NCBI RefSeq assembly: GCF_902706195.1
Contig: NZ_CACSJO010000001.1
Span: 248,001 to 312,000 of the forward strand
Direction: 5' to 3'
Source: Novosphingobium sp. 18050
GTDB lineage: Bacteria > Pseudomonadota > Alphaproteobacteria > Sphingomonadales > Sphingomonadaceae
DNA: 64,000 nucleotides
Shown: positions 50,784-61,375 of the stretch, in pieces
How the letters are laid out: each line of letters opens with the position of its first letter
Numbering within the stretch: the stretch's first letter is position 1
Notes under the pieces: model-generated
What the model was told of the DNA's origin: nothing
The model's input: only the letters and a program-made list of their open reading frames with translations
Databases searched by the model: none
Translations under genes and position numbers: made by a program

Positions 50784-51791
50784 TCAGAGCAGGCCGCCCA
50801 TCACGCCGGCCGTGTCGACCATGCGGTTGGAGAAGCCCCACTCGTTGTCGTACCACGAAAGCACGCGCACCAGCTTGCCTTCGAGAACCGAGGTCTCGAG
50901 GCTGTCGATGGTCGACGAGTGCGCGTCGTGGTTGAAGTCGATCGAAACCAGCGGCTCGTCGGTGTAGCCGAGAACACCCTTCAGTTCGCCTTCGGCAGCG
51001 GCCTTCAGAAGCGAGTTCACTTCTTCAAGCGTGGTGTCGCGGCTCGGCACGAAGGTCAGGTCGACGACCGAGACGTTCGGGGTCGGCACGCGGATCGACG
51101 AACCGTCGAGCTTACCGGCCAGATCCGGGAGCACGAGGCCAACGGCAACGGCGGCGCCGGTGCTGGTCGGGATCATGTTCATCGCGGCAGCGCGCGAACG
51201 GCGCGGGTCGGAGTGGATCTGATCGAGGATCTTCTGGTCGTTGGTGTACGAGTGGATCGTCGTCATCAGGCCGCGCTCGATGCCGATGGCTTCGTGCAGG
51301 ACCTTGGCGAAGGGCGCCAGGCAGTTGGTGGTGCACGACGCATTCGAGACGACCAGGTGGTCGGCGGTCAGCTTGTCGTGGTTCACGCCGTAGACGACGG
51401 TAAGGTCCGCGCCCTTGGCCGGAGCCGAGATCAGCACGCGCTTGGCGCCTGCTTCGATGTGCTTCGAGGCAGATGCCTTGTCGGCGAAGAAGCCGGTGCA
51501 TTCCAGCGCGATGTCGATGCCGTTGGCGGCATGCGGCAGGTTCGCGGGATCGCGCTCGGCGGTCACCTTGATGCGCTTGCCGTTGACGACCAGGTCGTCG
51601 CCGTCAACTTCGACGGTGCCCGCAAACGCACCGTGAACGCTGTCGCGCTTGAACAGGAGAGCATTGGCCTTGGCGCTGGCTAGATCGTTGATCGACACCA
51701 GTTCGAGGTCATGGTCGGTACGCTCGAGAATGGCGCGGGCGACATTGCGCCCGATACGTCCGAAACCGTTGATCGCAACCTTGATCGCCAT
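50784..51791 (-). CDS. gap: Glyceraldehyde-3-phosphate dehydrogenase
   Basis: A 335-aa type I GAPDH. NAD loop [14 protein letters not shown], then [22 protein letters not shown], the active-site [16 protein letters not shown] with catalytic Cys, [26 protein letters not shown] and the C-terminal [14 protein letters not shown]. Ribosome binding site AGAGGAG. It lies between tkt and pgk on the same strand. Confidence 0.97.
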   Translation of the reverse strand: MAIKVAINGFGRIGRNVARAILERTDHDLELVSINDLASAKANALLFKRDSVHGAFAGTVEVDGDDLVVNGKRIKVTAERDPANLPHAANGIDIALECTGFFADKASASKHIEAGAKRVLISAPAKGADLTVVYGVNHDKLTADHLVVSNASCTTNCLAPFAKVLHEAIGIERGLMTTIHSYTNDQKILDQIHSDPRRSRAAAMNMIPTSTGAAVAVGLVLPDLAGKLDGSSIRVPTPNVSVVDLTFVPSRDTTLEEVNSLLKAAAEGELKGVLGYTDEPLVSIDFNHDAHSSTIDSLETSVLEGKLVRVLSWYDNEWGFSNRMVDTAGVMGGLL

Positions 51792-51806
51792 AATCCTAAT
51801 CTCCTC

Positions 51807-53795
<1,989 letters not shown>

Positions 53796-54053
53796 GGATC
53801 AGCTCCGGGTAGGCGAAGTTTATGGGACGATTCGTAACTTGCGACCCCCTTTAGGGAGAGGCGGCGGCGCGTCAAGTTTACCGCCCCAATTCCCGCGAGC
53901 CGGGGCAGATTCCACGCCCGGCCGTATAATAACCGCAGGTCACGGGCGGCCCGTCGCATGTCAGGCACCAATCGAGCCGATGCAAGTGACAAGATTGTGA
54001 ACAACGCCGCACAAGTGCTTGCCAGTTGACCACTATGCGACCAGCGAGACTGG

Positions 54054-54245
54054 ATGAACGAGGCTCCTGCCCTGCTGGCGCTCGACCGGATCGAGCTAGC
54101 ACTGGCGCGTATCCAAGGCGCCGCACACCACATCAAGGCCGGTGAGGACGCAGACCTGCGCCGCCGCCACGACGATCTCAAGGCCTGCGTCGCCCAGTCG
54201 CTTGCCGGGCTGGACGAACTGCTCGCAAGCAAGGGCAACCGCTGA
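54054..54245 (+). CDS. Small alpha-helical protein upstream of zapA (63 aa)
   Basis: The product is almost wholly helical and charged (LDRIELALARIQGAAHHIKAGEDADLRRRHDDLKACVAQSLAGLDELL), with heptad-like Leu spacing suggesting a short coiled coil. It ends 1 bp before the zapA ATG and is surely co-transcribed. A division-linked role, as for the helical partner ZapB in other bacteria, is inference from position only. Confidence 0.65.
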   Translation: MNEAPALLALDRIELALARIQGAAHHIKAGEDADLRRRHDDLKACVAQSLAGLDELLASKGNR

Positions 54246-54246
54246 T

Positions 54247-54555
54247 ATGGGCAACGTCACCCTTTCGGTCGGCGGTCGCAGCTTCACACTGGCCTGCGCG
54301 GACGGTGAGGAAAAGCATGTCACCCGCCTGGGCCGGCTGATCGACGAAAAGGCAGCGGCCTCCGGCGCCGAAGGCCAGACCGAGACGCGCATGCTGCTGT
54401 TCGCCGCACTAATGATGGCAGATGAACTCGACGAACTGCGAAAACGCCCGAAAACGGCGGAAATCTCGGCCGATTTCACCGAAAGGCTGGGCAGGATCGC
54501 ATCGCAGGTCGAAAATCTTGCTTCTCTCCTTGAGAGTAACGCCGCAAGCGCCTAG
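54247..54555 (+). CDS. zapA: Cell division protein ZapA
   Basis: A 102-aa protein with the ZapA N-terminal domain (VTLSVGGRSFTLACADGEEKHVTRLGRLIDEKAA) followed by a long helix (RMLLFAALMMADELDELRK) and a C-terminal coiled coil. ZapA cross-links FtsZ filaments at the division site. It is followed by the likely 6S RNA and the cyclo-ligase gene, a conserved arrangement. Confidence 0.88.
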   Translation: MGNVTLSVGGRSFTLACADGEEKHVTRLGRLIDEKAAASGAEGQTETRMLLFAALMMADELDELRKRPKTAEISADFTERLGRIASQVENLASLLESNAASA

Positions 54556-54559
54556 ATAG

Positions 54560-54709
54560 GTGCGTGACGGGATCTGCCCGGCACGTGCCGTTCGAACATC
54601 CCTGAGGCTATAAGCAAATCCTTTGGGGGCTGTCCCTGCCCGGATCCTGGTCCGACGCACATGGTTCCCACCTGACGTCAAACGCGTCAGAGGATTTCTA
54701 GGAAACGAC
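54560..54709 (+). ncRNA. ssrS: Likely 6S RNA
   Basis: The 156-bp gap between zapA and the 5-formyl-THF cyclo-ligase gene is the standard place for 6S RNA in proteobacteria and has no ORF. It is G/C-rich and has complementary segments (e.g. GATCTGCCCGG early, CCCGGATCC later) that could form the long rod with a central bubble that mimics an open promoter. Ends are approximate; the call rests mainly on synteny. Confidence 0.6.
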
Positions 54710-54711
54710 CC

Positions 54712-55344
54712 ATGGTGGACCCGTCACCCCCCATTTCTTCTGATCCCATTCAGTTCGCTGACAAAAAGGCCGCCCTCAGGCGGAGCTATCGCCAGGCCCG
54801 CGCAGAGCATGTCGATACACTGCCGGCGGGCCTGCGCGCCCTCATGCTGAGCAGGCCGCCCGCCCCTCTGGTGGAGATCATCCCCGAAAGCGCGACCGTG
54901 GGCGTCTATCACCCCGCGGGGTCCGAGGCTTCCGCGCTCGGCTGGGCACGCTGGCTGGCCGAGAACGGCCGGCAGGTCGCCCTGCCCTGGTTTGCCTCGC
55001 GCGGGAGTCCGATGGAATTTCGCATTTGGGCCAATCCATGGGACGAAAGCCAGCTCAAGGCCGGCCCATGGCGCGCGCTGCAACCGGGCAAGGGCAGCGA
55101 GGCTGCGACCCCCAACCTCGTCGTGGTGCCGCTGCTGGCCTTTACTGCGGGCGGGCACCGGCTTGGCCAGGGCGGCGGGCATTACGATCGCTGGCTCGCG
55201 GCGCATCCGGACGTACCGGCAATCGGCCTTGCCTGGGATTGCCAGATCGCCGAGGAACTTCCCGTCGAAAGCCATGACCGCGCCCTCGCCGCAGTGGTGA
55301 CACCGACGCGGATCTACGAAGTGCAGCCGCTGGAGAGAACCTGA
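54712..55344 (+). CDS. fau: 5-formyltetrahydrofolate cyclo-ligase
   Basis: A 210-aa enzyme converting 5-formyl-THF to methenyl-THF with ATP. It shows KKAALRRSYRQARAEH near the N-terminus, VGVYHPAGSEAS, VALPWFASRGSPMEFRIW, and the signature PNLVVVPLLAFTAGGHRLGQGGGHYDRWLA. It follows the 6S RNA locus and its stop overlaps the next start (TGATG). Confidence 0.92.
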   Translation: MVDPSPPISSDPIQFADKKAALRRSYRQARAEHVDTLPAGLRALMLSRPPAPLVEIIPESATVGVYHPAGSEASALGWARWLAENGRQVALPWFASRGSPMEFRIWANPWDESQLKAGPWRALQPGKGSEAATPNLVVVPLLAFTAGGHRLGQGGGHYDRWLAAHPDVPAIGLAWDCQIAEELPVESHDRALAAVVTPTRIYEVQPLERT

Positions 55345-55583
55345 TGCGCGAGACCCCGACCTGGCGGATACCGATAGGCGTCCTTGCGCTGGTACTCGCA
55401 CTGATGGTTTACGGAATCGCCGTCGCCATCCTTGTCCCTCCGCTGATCGGTGAGTGGAACGCGCTCGCCCAGACGCCCATTTACGTGGCGCTCGGGATCG
55501 TCTGGATCATGCCCCTGCGGCGATACCTGATGTGGATGGAAACCGGCCACTGGAGCGCTCCGGCGGAGAAGGCCTCGAAGTAG
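55344..55583 (+). CDS. DUF2842 membrane protein
   Basis: A 79-aa protein with two membrane helices (IPIGVLALVLALMVYGIAVAILV and PIYVALGIVWIMPLRRYLMWMETG) and the characteristic LRRYLMWMETGHW end of DUF2842. This family is typical of Alphaproteobacteria; function unknown. It is translationally coupled to fau. Confidence 0.82.
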   Translation: MRETPTWRIPIGVLALVLALMVYGIAVAILVPPLIGEWNALAQTPIYVALGIVWIMPLRRYLMWMETGHWSAPAEKASK

Positions 55584-55750
55584 GACCTGCAGGAGCCAGT
55601 CCATGCGACTCGCTCTACAAACCCTTTCGTAATTGCGAACCTGGCGAAGCGACCAGCGCTGTTACGCGCCGACGGGTTTTCACCTGCGCGCATTGATGCA
55701 GGCCGAGAACGTACTAACGCCGCCCGGCACGATTATATTTTGCTGAAACG

Positions 55751-55776
55751 AAAAAGGCCGGGACTAAGCCCGGCCT
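55751..55776 (-). terminator. Rho-independent terminator after tRNA-Asp
   Basis: AGGCCGGG pairs with CCCGGCCT across ACTAAG, followed on the minus strand by a T run. It lies 42 bp downstream of the second tRNA-Asp in transcription order. Confidence 0.8.
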
Positions 55777-55799
55777 CATCTTCATCCTGTGCGGTTACC

Positions 55800-55820
55800 A
55801 CTTCTCTTTAAGAGAAGTGG
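55800..55820. repeat. Inverted repeat abutting tRNA-Asp 3' end
   Basis: CACTTCTCTT-A-AAGAGAAGTG-type symmetry runs into the encoded CCA of tRNA-Asp. It could be a processing or pausing hairpin for the tRNA transcript. Confidence 0.4.
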
Positions 55821-55894
55821 CGCGAGTGACGGGGCTCGAACCCGCGACCTCCGGCGTGACAGGCCGGCACTCTAACCAACTGAGCTACACCCGC
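55818..55894 (-). tRNA. tRNA-Asp (GTC), copy 2
   Basis: A 77-nt minus-strand cloverleaf with acceptor GCGGGTG pairing with CACTCGC, anticodon loop CTGTCAC (GTC), T-arm GGGTTCGAGCCC and encoded CCA. Identical by eye to the copy at 56011-56087. Confidence 0.96.
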
Positions 55895-55981
55895 GCAGCG
55901 ATGAAAAGGCCAAGAAGAACTCAGCCTTGAATATGCTTCCGGCTTCCCGGAAATTCCAAGCCTTGTCAGAGGCATGGAATG

Positions 55982-56003
55982 TATCTTTCCCCGAAAGGAA
56001 AGA
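55982..56003. repeat. Stem-loop between the two tRNA-Asp genes
   Basis: ATCTTTCC pairs with GGAAAGAT around CCGAAA, 8 bp downstream of the first tRNA-Asp in transcription order. Confidence 0.45.
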
Positions 56004-56010
56004 TCCCAAG

Positions 56011-56087
56011 TGGCGCGAGTGACGGGGCTCGAACCCGCGACCTCCGGCGTGACAGGCCGGCACTCTAACCAACTGAGCTACACCCGC
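56011..56087 (-). tRNA. tRNA-Asp (GTC), copy 1
   Basis: Same 77-nt cloverleaf as the neighbouring copy, with encoded CCA and anticodon GTC. The two genes are 116 bp apart in tandem and probably share one transcript ending at 55751-55776. Confidence 0.96.
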
Positions 56088-56308
56088 GTACTTTGCGGCG
56101 GTTGCGTCCGCTTGGGAGCGCCGCCACTAGGCCAGCCACCGGGGGCTGTCAACCGCCTTGCCAGAGCCTTTTGGACTTTTTTCAACGCCCCCGCAAACGG
56201 GCCCCGAACGAGCGCCGTTTGATCATGGCCAACGGCGATTAACCCTATCCTGGCAAGTGCGGGGAATGCTGTGCCCCTGCCGCGACTGGACAGCCTGAGG
56301 CTTCTATA

Positions 56309-56767
56309 GTGAACCTGAACAAGCAACTTGTTGCGGCTGTCTCGCTTGCGATCGCATCCGCCCCGTCCGCCGCCGCGCTCGCGCAGAGCGGCCCTGCAGT
56401 AGCCACATACAGCGCTGTCTTCATCGAGCGCATCGCACCGGGCAGCGACCGCAGCCTCGAACCCGCCAGCGCGCTTGCGCGGGGCGACCAGGTATTCACG
56501 GTGGTGACATGGTACAGGATGGGCGGTGACGGGGGTTTCGTCCTCACCAACCCCCTACCCGCGCGACTTGCCTACCAGCGCAGCGCCAGCGACATGCAGG
56601 AAGTCTCTGTGAACGGAGGTCGCTCCTGGGGTCGCCTGGAGAACCTGCGCATGGGAACCCGGCAGGCGACGGCCGAGGACGTCACGCATGTGCGCTGGCG
56701 CATCCCTGCCAGCAGCGCAGCGCGAGGGCGGGGGCAGATCGCCTATAGCGGTATAGTGCGGTCATGA
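56309..56767 (+). CDS. Secreted protein of unknown function (152 aa)
   Basis: GTG start, then a signal peptide (QLVAAVSLAIASAPSAAALAQ before SGPAVA). The mature part is beta-rich: VATYSAVFIERIAP, QVFTVVTWYRMG, GGFVLTNPLPARLAYQRSAS, VSVNGGRSWGRLENLRM, DVTHVRWRIPASSAARGRGQIAYSGIV. The pattern 'tnplP..l.Y...S' recalls a DUF11-like/conserved-repeat exported domain, which is only a resemblance. Function unknown. Confidence 0.65.
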   Translation: MNLNKQLVAAVSLAIASAPSAAALAQSGPAVATYSAVFIERIAPGSDRSLEPASALARGDQVFTVVTWYRMGGDGGFVLTNPLPARLAYQRSASDMQEVSVNGGRSWGRLENLRMGTRQATAEDVTHVRWRIPASSAARGRGQIAYSGIVRS

Positions 56768-56784
56768 TTGGGCGCCGACTCGCA

Positions 56785-57369
56785 TCAGCACTTCTCGTAC
56801 TTCCAGTTGCGCTTCTTGCCCTCTGCCACCCATTCGACTGACTGGGCCATGCGCCTACCGCGCGTAGCGGGTGCCTTGGCCTCGGTGATCCATTCTAGAT
56901 AGTCGCGCTGCTGCGCCGGGGTGAAGGCGCCGAAAGCCTCAAGCGCCGCCGGAACCGCAGCGAGCGCCGCAGCAAAATCTTCCGGCATGGCAATTTCGGG
57001 TTTGGGTTTGTGAGGCTTTCCCGGCTTTCGGGCCGTCCCCGTAACCTCGACACGGGCCTGCGCCGCCTGCAACTTCTGCGCGAGATCCGATTCGCCGGGC
57101 AGGTCAGAAAGAGCTGTGATGCGTCCGAACTGCCCCATCGCATCGCCTTGACGCCCATCGCCGTGGATGACGAACGTGCAGTGGGCCTTGAACGCAGCCA
57201 TGCCAGCAACGTTCTTGCCGCTTACCAGAAAGTGCGGCATGCCCCACTTGATCGCCTCTTCAGCGCCTGGAAGCGCGCGGTGGGCAAGTTCCCGTAGATG
57301 TTCGAGGATAGGGCGGGCAAAATCCGCCGACCTGGCGATATAGTCGTCGACACGCGCGTCTCGGCTCAT
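56785..57369 (-). CDS. YdeI-family protein with DUF1801 domain
   Basis: A 194-aa protein. The N-terminal half is the DUF1801 fold (DDYIARSADFARPILEHLRELAHRALPGAEEAIKWGMPHFLVSGKNVAGMAAFKAHCTFVIH). The C-terminal half is the YdeI/OmpD-associated helical part (PEDFAAALAAVPAALEAFGAFTPAQQRDYLEWITEAKAPATRGRRM). A Lys/Pro linker joins them. Possible role in peptide resistance or stress is known only for distant relatives. Confidence 0.83.
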   Translation of the reverse strand: MSRDARVDDYIARSADFARPILEHLRELAHRALPGAEEAIKWGMPHFLVSGKNVAGMAAFKAHCTFVIHGDGRQGDAMGQFGRITALSDLPGESDLAQKLQAAQARVEVTGTARKPGKPHKPKPEIAMPEDFAAALAAVPAALEAFGAFTPAQQRDYLEWITEAKAPATRGRRMAQSVEWVAEGKKRNWKYEKC

Positions 57370-57604
57370 GGTTTGCTCCCCACGATTCGGTCGCAGCCAT
57401 CATGCAGCATCGCGGTCGATTGCGCATCACCGGCCCGCTGCTCGAACAGGACGATCTGACCTGGCCAATTGCGCGCGCCCCGGGCCGTACCCTTCCGGGA
57501 GCGATTCCCCCGCCACGCAAGTTTTACAGCAGCACACGGACCAGGAGCGAAGCAGCGGCGATATATTCGTCCCCGCGCGGTTCCCGGTCCATGTCCTGCT
57601 CGCT

Positions 57605-58915
57605 TTATCCGGCGAGAATGAGCGCCGGCGCCTCGATCAGTTTCTTGAGGTCCTGCGCGAAGCTGGCAGCGTCCCAGCCGTCGACCACGCGGTGGTCGCA
57701 GCTCATCGATATGTTCATGATCTTGCGCTTCTCGATGCGCTCCACGCCGCTGGCGTCTTTCACGAACATCGGCCGCTCTACGATGCGATTGGGGCCGATG
57801 ATGGCGACTTCCGGACGGTTGATCACCGGCGTCGTCGCCACACCGCCCATGGGGCCGAGCGAGGTGACGGTAATCGTCGAGCCCGAAAGCTCGGAAGATT
57901 TTGCCGACCCATCGCGCGCAGCCTGCGCGAGGCGGGTGATCTCGGCGGCAAGCTGCCATAGGTTGCGGCTCTGCGCATCGCGGATCACCGGGACCATGAG
58001 GCCGCCGGGCGTCTGCGCCGCTATGCCCAGATGCACCGAGCCGTAACGCGTCACCACGCCCGCCTCATCGTCATAATGCGCGTTGAGCATCGGGTACTTC
58101 GGCAGCAGCTTGCAGATCGCCGAGATCAGGAACGGCAGCATCGTCAGCTTGGGGCGCTCTCCGCGTCCTGCATTGAGCTGGGCGCGGGTTTCCTCCAACG
58201 CCGTGACGTCGAATTCCTCGACATAGGCGAAGTGGGGGATGTTGCGCTTGGACGCCGCCATGTTCTCGGCGATGCGGCGGCGCAGGCCGATGACGCGGAC
58301 CTGCTCGTCCTTGCCCTTCAATCCCGCAGGCTGGAAACCGCCGCTGGCATTGTAGGACAGGAATGCGTCGAGATCGGCATGGCGCAGGCGGCCGTCTTCC
58401 GCCGGGCGGACTTCGGCAAGGTCTATGCTCAGGTCTTTCGCGCGCTGGCGGACTGCGGGGCTGGCGAGAACCTTAGCCGCCGGGGTGGGCGTGCGGACTT
58501 CGACAGGCTCAGCCTGAGCGGGGGTGGGTTTTGGGGCCGGAGCGGGTTCTACGACAACGTCCGCTTGCGCTGAGCCTGTCGAAGCACCAGCCGCAGCGGG
58601 CGTCTCCGCCTCGATCCGTTCCTCGACCACGGCAGCCTTCGGAGACGGCGCATGACCGCCCTCCTCCGCCAGACCCTCAACCTCGATCACGACCAGCGCC
58701 GAGCCGATGGCGATCACATCGCCCTCCGCCCCTGCCACTTCGACGACCACGCCCGAAACCGGGCTTTCCATCTCAACCGTGGCCTTGTCCGTCATCATGT
58801 CGGCAAGGCGGCCATCTTCCTCGACCGTATCCCCGACCTTGACGTGCCAGGCGACGATTTCGGCCTCGGCAATGCCTTCCCCGATATCGGGAAGCGTGAA
58901 AACATAACGTCCCAT
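57605..58915 (-). CDS. bkdB: Branched-chain 2-oxoacid dehydrogenase E2 (lipoyl acyltransferase)
   Basis: A 436-aa E2. The lipoyl domain (1-78) carries Lys44 in MMTDKATVEM. A Pro/Ala linker (about 85-150) follows, then the E3/E1-binding domain (LASPAVRQRAKDLSIDLAEV..GRLRHADLDAFL), and the catalytic domain ending SCDHRVVDGWDAASF with the active His and Asp. The linker contains two copies of a dispersed DNA repeat in inverted orientation, read as STGSAQA and PAQAEPVEV. It follows the E1 genes; no E3 gene is in this window. Confidence 0.93.
   Translation of the reverse strand: MGRYVFTLPDIGEGIAEAEIVAWHVKVGDTVEEDGRLADMMTDKATVEMESPVSGVVVEVAGAEGDVIAIGSALVVIEVEGLAEEGGHAPSPKAAVVEERIEAETPAAAGASTGSAQADVVVEPAPAPKPTPAQAEPVEVRTPTPAAKVLASPAVRQRAKDLSIDLAEVRPAEDGRLRHADLDAFLSYNASGGFQPAGLKGKDEQVRVIGLRRRIAENMAASKRNIPHFAYVEEFDVTALEETRAQLNAGRGERPKLTMLPFLISAICKLLPKYPMLNAHYDDEAGVVTRYGSVHLGIAAQTPGGLMVPVIRDAQSRNLWQLAAEITRLAQAARDGSAKSSELSGSTITVTSLGPMGGVATTPVINRPEVAIIGPNRIVERPMFVKDASGVERIEKRKIMNISMSCDHRVVDGWDAASFAQDLKKLIEAPALILAG
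58498..58584. repeat. Inverted pair of a dispersed repeat inside the E2 linker
   Basis: CTTCGACAGGCTCAGC (58498-58513) and its exact reverse complement GCTGAGCCTGTCGAAG (58569-58584) flank 55 bp. Related repeats are seen in intergenic DNA near 29660-29733 and 63698-63720. Here they are translated in frame as part of the flexible linker. Confidence 0.75.
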
Positions 58916-58919
58916 CGGA

Positions 58920-59960
58920 TCAGTCCTTCATCAGACGGTCGACCGCTTCGCCGATGCGAACGGGACCGGGAAAATAGGCCCACTCGAGGCTGTGCGGATA
59001 AGGCGTGTCGAACCCGGTCACGCGCTCGACCGGCGCTTCGAGATGGTAGAAGCAGCGCTCCTGCACGAGCGTCACGAGTTCGGCGCCGAAGCCGGAAGTG
59101 CGAGTCGCCTCGTGTATCACCAGACATTTGCCCGTCTTCTGCACAGACTTTTCCACAGTCTCTATGTCCAGCGGAACAAGACTGCGCAGGTCGATGATTT
59201 CGGCGTCGATACCCTTGTCGGCCAGCACCGCTTCGGCGACGTGAATCATCGTGCCGTAGGCCAGCACCGTCAGCGCCTCGCCCTCGCGCACGATGCGCGC
59301 CTTGCCGAGCGGGATTTTGTAATACCCCTCGGGCACTTCGCCGCCGGGGTGGCCCTTCCAGGTGCGCGACGGCTTGTCGTAGTCGCCGCCGAAGGGGCCG
59401 TTGTAGATGCGCTTCGGCTCGAAGAACATGACCGGGTCATTGTCCTCGATCGCGGCGATCAGCAGGCCTTTGGCGTCATAGGGCGTGGCAGGGATGACGG
59501 TCTTGAGGCCGGCGACATGGGTGAACATCGCCTCTGGGCTCTGGCTGTGGGTTTGCCCTCCGAAGATACCGCCGCCGAAGGGCGAGCGGATCGTGATCGG
59601 CGCAGTGAACTCACCCGCCGAACGGTAGCGCATACGCGCTGCCTCGGACACGAGCTGGTCGAGGCCGGGGTAGATATAGTCCGCGAACTGGATTTCCGGC
59701 ACCGGGCGCAGGCCATAGGCAGCCATGCCCACCGCCGCGCCGATGATGCCGCATTCGTTGATCGGCGCATCGAACACGCGGTTGCGGCCGAACTTCTTCT
59801 GCAGGCCCGCGGTGGCGCGGAAGACGCCTCCGAAATAGCCCACATCCTCGCCCAGGATGACGATATCGGGATCACGGGCCATCATGACGCCCAGCGCGTC
59901 GTTGATCGCCTCGATCATGTTCATCTGGCGCGAGGGTGCCTGCGTTTGCGTGTCGGTCAC
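58920..59960 (-). CDS. bkdA2: 2-oxoisovalerate dehydrogenase E1 beta subunit
   Basis: The 346-aa transketolase-type beta subunit shows NMIEAINDALGVMMARDPDIVILGEDVGYFGGVFRAT, FDAPINECGIIGAAVGMA, EIQFADYIYPGLDQLVSEAA, RSPFGGGIFGGQTHSQSPEA and the C-terminal ATRTSGFGAELVTLVQE. With E1 alpha it decarboxylates branched-chain 2-oxoacids and loads the acyl group on E2. GTG at 59960 has GAGGAG 6 nt upstream; ATG at 59978, overlapping the E1 alpha stop by 8 bp, is the alternative. Confidence 0.93.
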   Translation of the reverse strand: MTDTQTQAPSRQMNMIEAINDALGVMMARDPDIVILGEDVGYFGGVFRATAGLQKKFGRNRVFDAPINECGIIGAAVGMAAYGLRPVPEIQFADYIYPGLDQLVSEAARMRYRSAGEFTAPITIRSPFGGGIFGGQTHSQSPEAMFTHVAGLKTVIPATPYDAKGLLIAAIEDNDPVMFFEPKRIYNGPFGGDYDKPSRTWKGHPGGEVPEGYYKIPLGKARIVREGEALTVLAYGTMIHVAEAVLADKGIDAEIIDLRSLVPLDIETVEKSVQKTGKCLVIHEATRTSGFGAELVTLVQERCFYHLEAPVERVTGFDTPYPHSLEWAYFPGPVRIGEAVDRLMKD

Positions 59961-59970
59961 GGGCTTCTCC

Positions 59971-61281
59971 TCAAGCATCGTCCCGCTCCTTCCATTCCGG
60001 CCATTTTATGCCGCGTTCGCGCATGGCCTGAGCGGCCTGTTCCTCAAGGTGCCAAGGTAGTTCCTCGAAGACGTCCTCGAACATCGTGTGGAACGGGTGG
60101 TGCATGCCGTGGCCGAGGATGCCGTTCTTCTCGGCGTCCTTCGTGGCGACCTTGACCTGCTCCACCAGTTCCCGGTCCATCGTCTCCTGCTGCTCCTCTG
60201 ACCATTCGCCAAGGGCGATCAGGTGCTTCTTGAGGCGCATGATCGGATCGCCCAAGGGCCATTCCTCGCGCTCCTGCGCCGAGCGGTAGGCGGATGGATC
60301 GTCCGAGGTGGAGTGGCCCTCGGCGCGGTAGGTGAAGTGCTCGATCAGGGTCGGGCCTTGATTGGCGCGGGCGCGGTTGGCGGCCCACTCCATCGCCGCA
60401 TAGACCGCCAGCGCATCGTTGCCGTCGACCCGCAGCCCGGCAATGCCGTAGCCTGTGGCGCGCGCGGCGAAGGTCGTGCGCTCCGCCCCGGCAAAGCCGG
60501 AGAAGCTGGAGATCGCCCACTGGTTGTTGACGACGTGGAGCACGACCGGCGCATTGTAGACCGCAGCGAAGGTCATCGCCGCGTGGAAGTCGCCTTCCGC
60601 GCTCGATCCCTCGCCGATGAAAGCGGTGGCGATGCGGGTGTCGCCCTTGATCGCGCTGGCCATTGCCCAGCCCACCGCCTGCGGGAACTGCGTGGCAAGG
60701 TTGCCGGAGATAGAGAAGAACCCGTAGTCCTTGGCCGAATACATGATCGGCAACTGGCGGCCCTTCAGAGGGTCGGCGCGGTTCGAATAGATCTGGTTGA
60801 TCATGTCGACCAGAGGATAGCCGCGCGAGATCAGGATGCCCTGCTGACGATAGCTGGGGAACACCATGTCGTCGCCCGCCAGCGCCATGGCGCAGGCAAC
60901 CGAGATCGCCTCCTCGCCGGTGCACTTCATGTAGAAGCTGGTCTTGCCCTGCCGCTGACTGCGGTACATCCTGTCGTCGAAGGCGCGGGTCAGCGCCATC
61001 GTGCGCAGCATCCGGCGCAGCGTCTCGGGATCGAGACCGGGGTTCCACGCGCCGACGGCCTTGTCATCCTCGTCCAGCACGCGGACCATGTCGAGGGTCA
61101 GCGGCCATGTCTCGCTGGCCGGGCAGGCCTCGTCGGGACGGGCCAGCAGGCCGGCAGGCGGCACCGGCAAATGCGAATAATCGACGACGTCGCCGGGCCG
61201 GTATTTCGGCTCGGGTACATAGAGCTCGAGCGGCGGCAGATTGCCGCGCACGACGCCTTTTTCAACGGGGCCTTCGGCCAT
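59971..61281 (-). CDS. bkdA1: 2-oxoisovalerate dehydrogenase E1 alpha subunit
   Basis: A 436-aa TPP-binding subunit: RMLRTMALTRAFDDRMYRSQRQGKTSFYMKCTGEEAISVACAMAL, VFPSYRQQGILISRGYPLVDMINQIYSN, TAFIGEGSSAEGDFHAAMTFAAVYNAPVVLHVVNNQWAISSF (GDG-type TPP motif, here GEGSSAEGD..NN), and the phosphorylation-loop-like region HSTSDDPSAYRS. The long N-terminal extension is typical of the bacterial BCKDH alpha chain. ATG at 61281 has GGGAG at proper spacing. Confidence 0.94.
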   Translation of the reverse strand: MAEGPVEKGVVRGNLPPLELYVPEPKYRPGDVVDYSHLPVPPAGLLARPDEACPASETWPLTLDMVRVLDEDDKAVGAWNPGLDPETLRRMLRTMALTRAFDDRMYRSQRQGKTSFYMKCTGEEAISVACAMALAGDDMVFPSYRQQGILISRGYPLVDMINQIYSNRADPLKGRQLPIMYSAKDYGFFSISGNLATQFPQAVGWAMASAIKGDTRIATAFIGEGSSAEGDFHAAMTFAAVYNAPVVLHVVNNQWAISSFSGFAGAERTTFAARATGYGIAGLRVDGNDALAVYAAMEWAANRARANQGPTLIEHFTYRAEGHSTSDDPSAYRSAQEREEWPLGDPIMRLKKHLIALGEWSEEQQETMDRELVEQVKVATKDAEKNGILGHGMHHPFHTMFEDVFEELPWHLEEQAAQAMRERGIKWPEWKERDDA

Positions 61282-61375
61282 TATCATGCTCTCCCGCCAG
61301 TGTGCGGCCGCGAGAACTTTGAGTATCAAAATTCTACGGTTCGGTCATAATATTTCAAGTTTCAGCAATGTCAAT

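Noticed and set aside
59459..61048. Long alternative frames over the E1 alpha and E1 beta genes
   Set aside because: They run across strongly conserved 2-oxoacid dehydrogenase genes and give Arg/Pro/Ser-rich products.
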